Assembly (NCBI RefSeq): GCF_021155765.1
Contig: NC_060107.1
Span: 3,607,501-3,671,500, forward strand
Origin: Diprion similis
Lineage: Eukaryota; Arthropoda; Insecta; Hymenoptera; Diprionidae
Direction of reading: 5' to 3'
Length of the DNA stretch: 64,000 nt
Shown here in pieces: positions 63,243 to 64,000 of this stretch. Under the pieces are notes generated by a model. The model did no database searches. It was not told where the DNA came from and worked only from the letters and a program-made list of their open reading frames with translations. The translations under genes were made by a program, and so were the position numbers. Position 1 is the first letter of the stretch; the number at the start of each line of letters is the position of its first letter.

Positions 63243-64000
63243 CTTAAGTTGATCTTTTCTTTTTCATTTTTTATTCACTTTTCTTCTTTTCTACTTCCTT
63301 CCTTCCTGGACCCTTTCGAATTTTCATATGAACTTATAATTAGTGTTATTGTAAACGAAGTTATATGTATACTAGAGAAATTATTAAGAACGACGACGCA
63401 TTATTATGTGTTGTGTATAGACCTTGAAGTGCACACCTGCTTCAATGCAATTATTTTCATTTATTCTACAGCCGAAAGGTCGTTCATTCATAAAAAATTC
63501 AGGACAAGAAGCGATGTGTAAAGTTCATTATACATATATATATATATACTATGTATACGTAGTATGTATTATATATATCATCATATATGGTGATGCGGAA
63601 TAAAACTGACGACGTAAATGTAACTTTATATTGTACGTACGTATACTTATACCGTGGATGCAACAACGAGAATGTTTTTGTAATTTGTCGTGAGAGAGTT
63701 TATAGTATGTATGTATATGTATATAAATTTATGAAATATTCAGGGGGTGGCCATCGACCTGGAAAATTTGAAAAACGTGGAAGTGTCAGGGGATTTTTAA
63801 TTTAGAGGTGGAACAAACTGATAATGTCACATTTTTATCATGGGAATTAGAAATGAGTTTTTGAGGTAATAAGTTTACTTTTTTTTTTATCGAGAAAACA
63901 AATCGGCTGAAACTGAAGTTATATTTTTTCTTAATTCGAATTGAATTTTAAACGAATATAGAGTCAGTAAGTTGAACGATTTATAGGTTTTACTATTAGT

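Larger units (their letters stand above)
60333..64000 (+). other. Start of a long peroxidase intron (open-ended)
   Basis: No further peroxidase exon is recognisable before the window ends. It contains two repeat copies described separately, (GTGC)n at about 61,255-61,289, TA runs at about 61,535-61,566 and 62,957-63,004, and several A/T runs. The hydrophobic frames at 61,936-62,310 and 62,221-62,727 are low-complexity Phe-rich readings of T/A runs. Confidence 0.55.

Overview
This is a eukaryotic and almost certainly insect nuclear window. All recognisable genes are split by short spliceosomal introns, the spacer DNA is AT-rich and full of microsatellites and homopolymer runs, and the proteins are animal families: a GT92 glycosyltransferase, IFT38/CLUAP1, mitochondrial ICT1 and an animal heme peroxidase. 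A hymenopteran (sawfly or wasp) is my best guess. That is inference from general composition and was not tested.

Layout. Bases 1-10,600 form a compact gene block. It holds the 3' part of a + strand GT92 glycosyltransferase (exons 1-149, 660-905, 1640-1971, 3402-3927). A complete five-exon CLUAP1/IFT38 gene follows on the - strand (7073-8943), with one apparent GC-AG intron. A complete three-exon ICT1/mRpL58 gene also lies on the - strand (9750-10599). Between these two minus genes is one unassigned but exon-like + strand segment (9264-9395). From about 10.8 kb to 57.2 kb I recognise no conserved protein-coding gene. The end of the window (57,206-60,332) carries three exons of a + strand animal heme peroxidase: a membrane-anchor exon, a linker exon and the N-terminal part of the peroxidase domain. 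Its 5' exon(s) are not identified and its catalytic exons lie beyond the window.

The 46-kb gene desert and the introns are rich in non-autonomous, foldback-type repeats. The clearest are a near-perfect 744-bp palindrome (20,397-21,140) and a family of hairpin elements ending in a shared motif like ATATGGGGCATTCCACG (22.65, 22.98 and 24.80 kb, with single ends at 19.66 and 36.9 kb). Others are a TA-flanked CAGGGTGAGT element (25,955-26,285), a second CAGGGTGTC hairpin (31,790-32,343) and a ~500-bp dispersed repeat present twice, 20.7 kb apart. A 'GATGGCGGATCCAATATGGCGGA' repeat family occurs at three or four places, and a short 'TAGGGACATTTTCTCTG' element occurs twice with one block in opposite orientations. 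There are also many simple repeats, including unusually long pure G or C runs of up to about 26 bases.

The genes do not form a functional pathway. They are independent housekeeping or ciliary, mitochondrial, secretory and oxidative genes that happen to be neighbours. I found no tRNA, rRNA, CRISPR array or autonomous transposase gene. The most interesting unexplained content is the set of hairpin repeats and the exon-like segment at 9264-9395.
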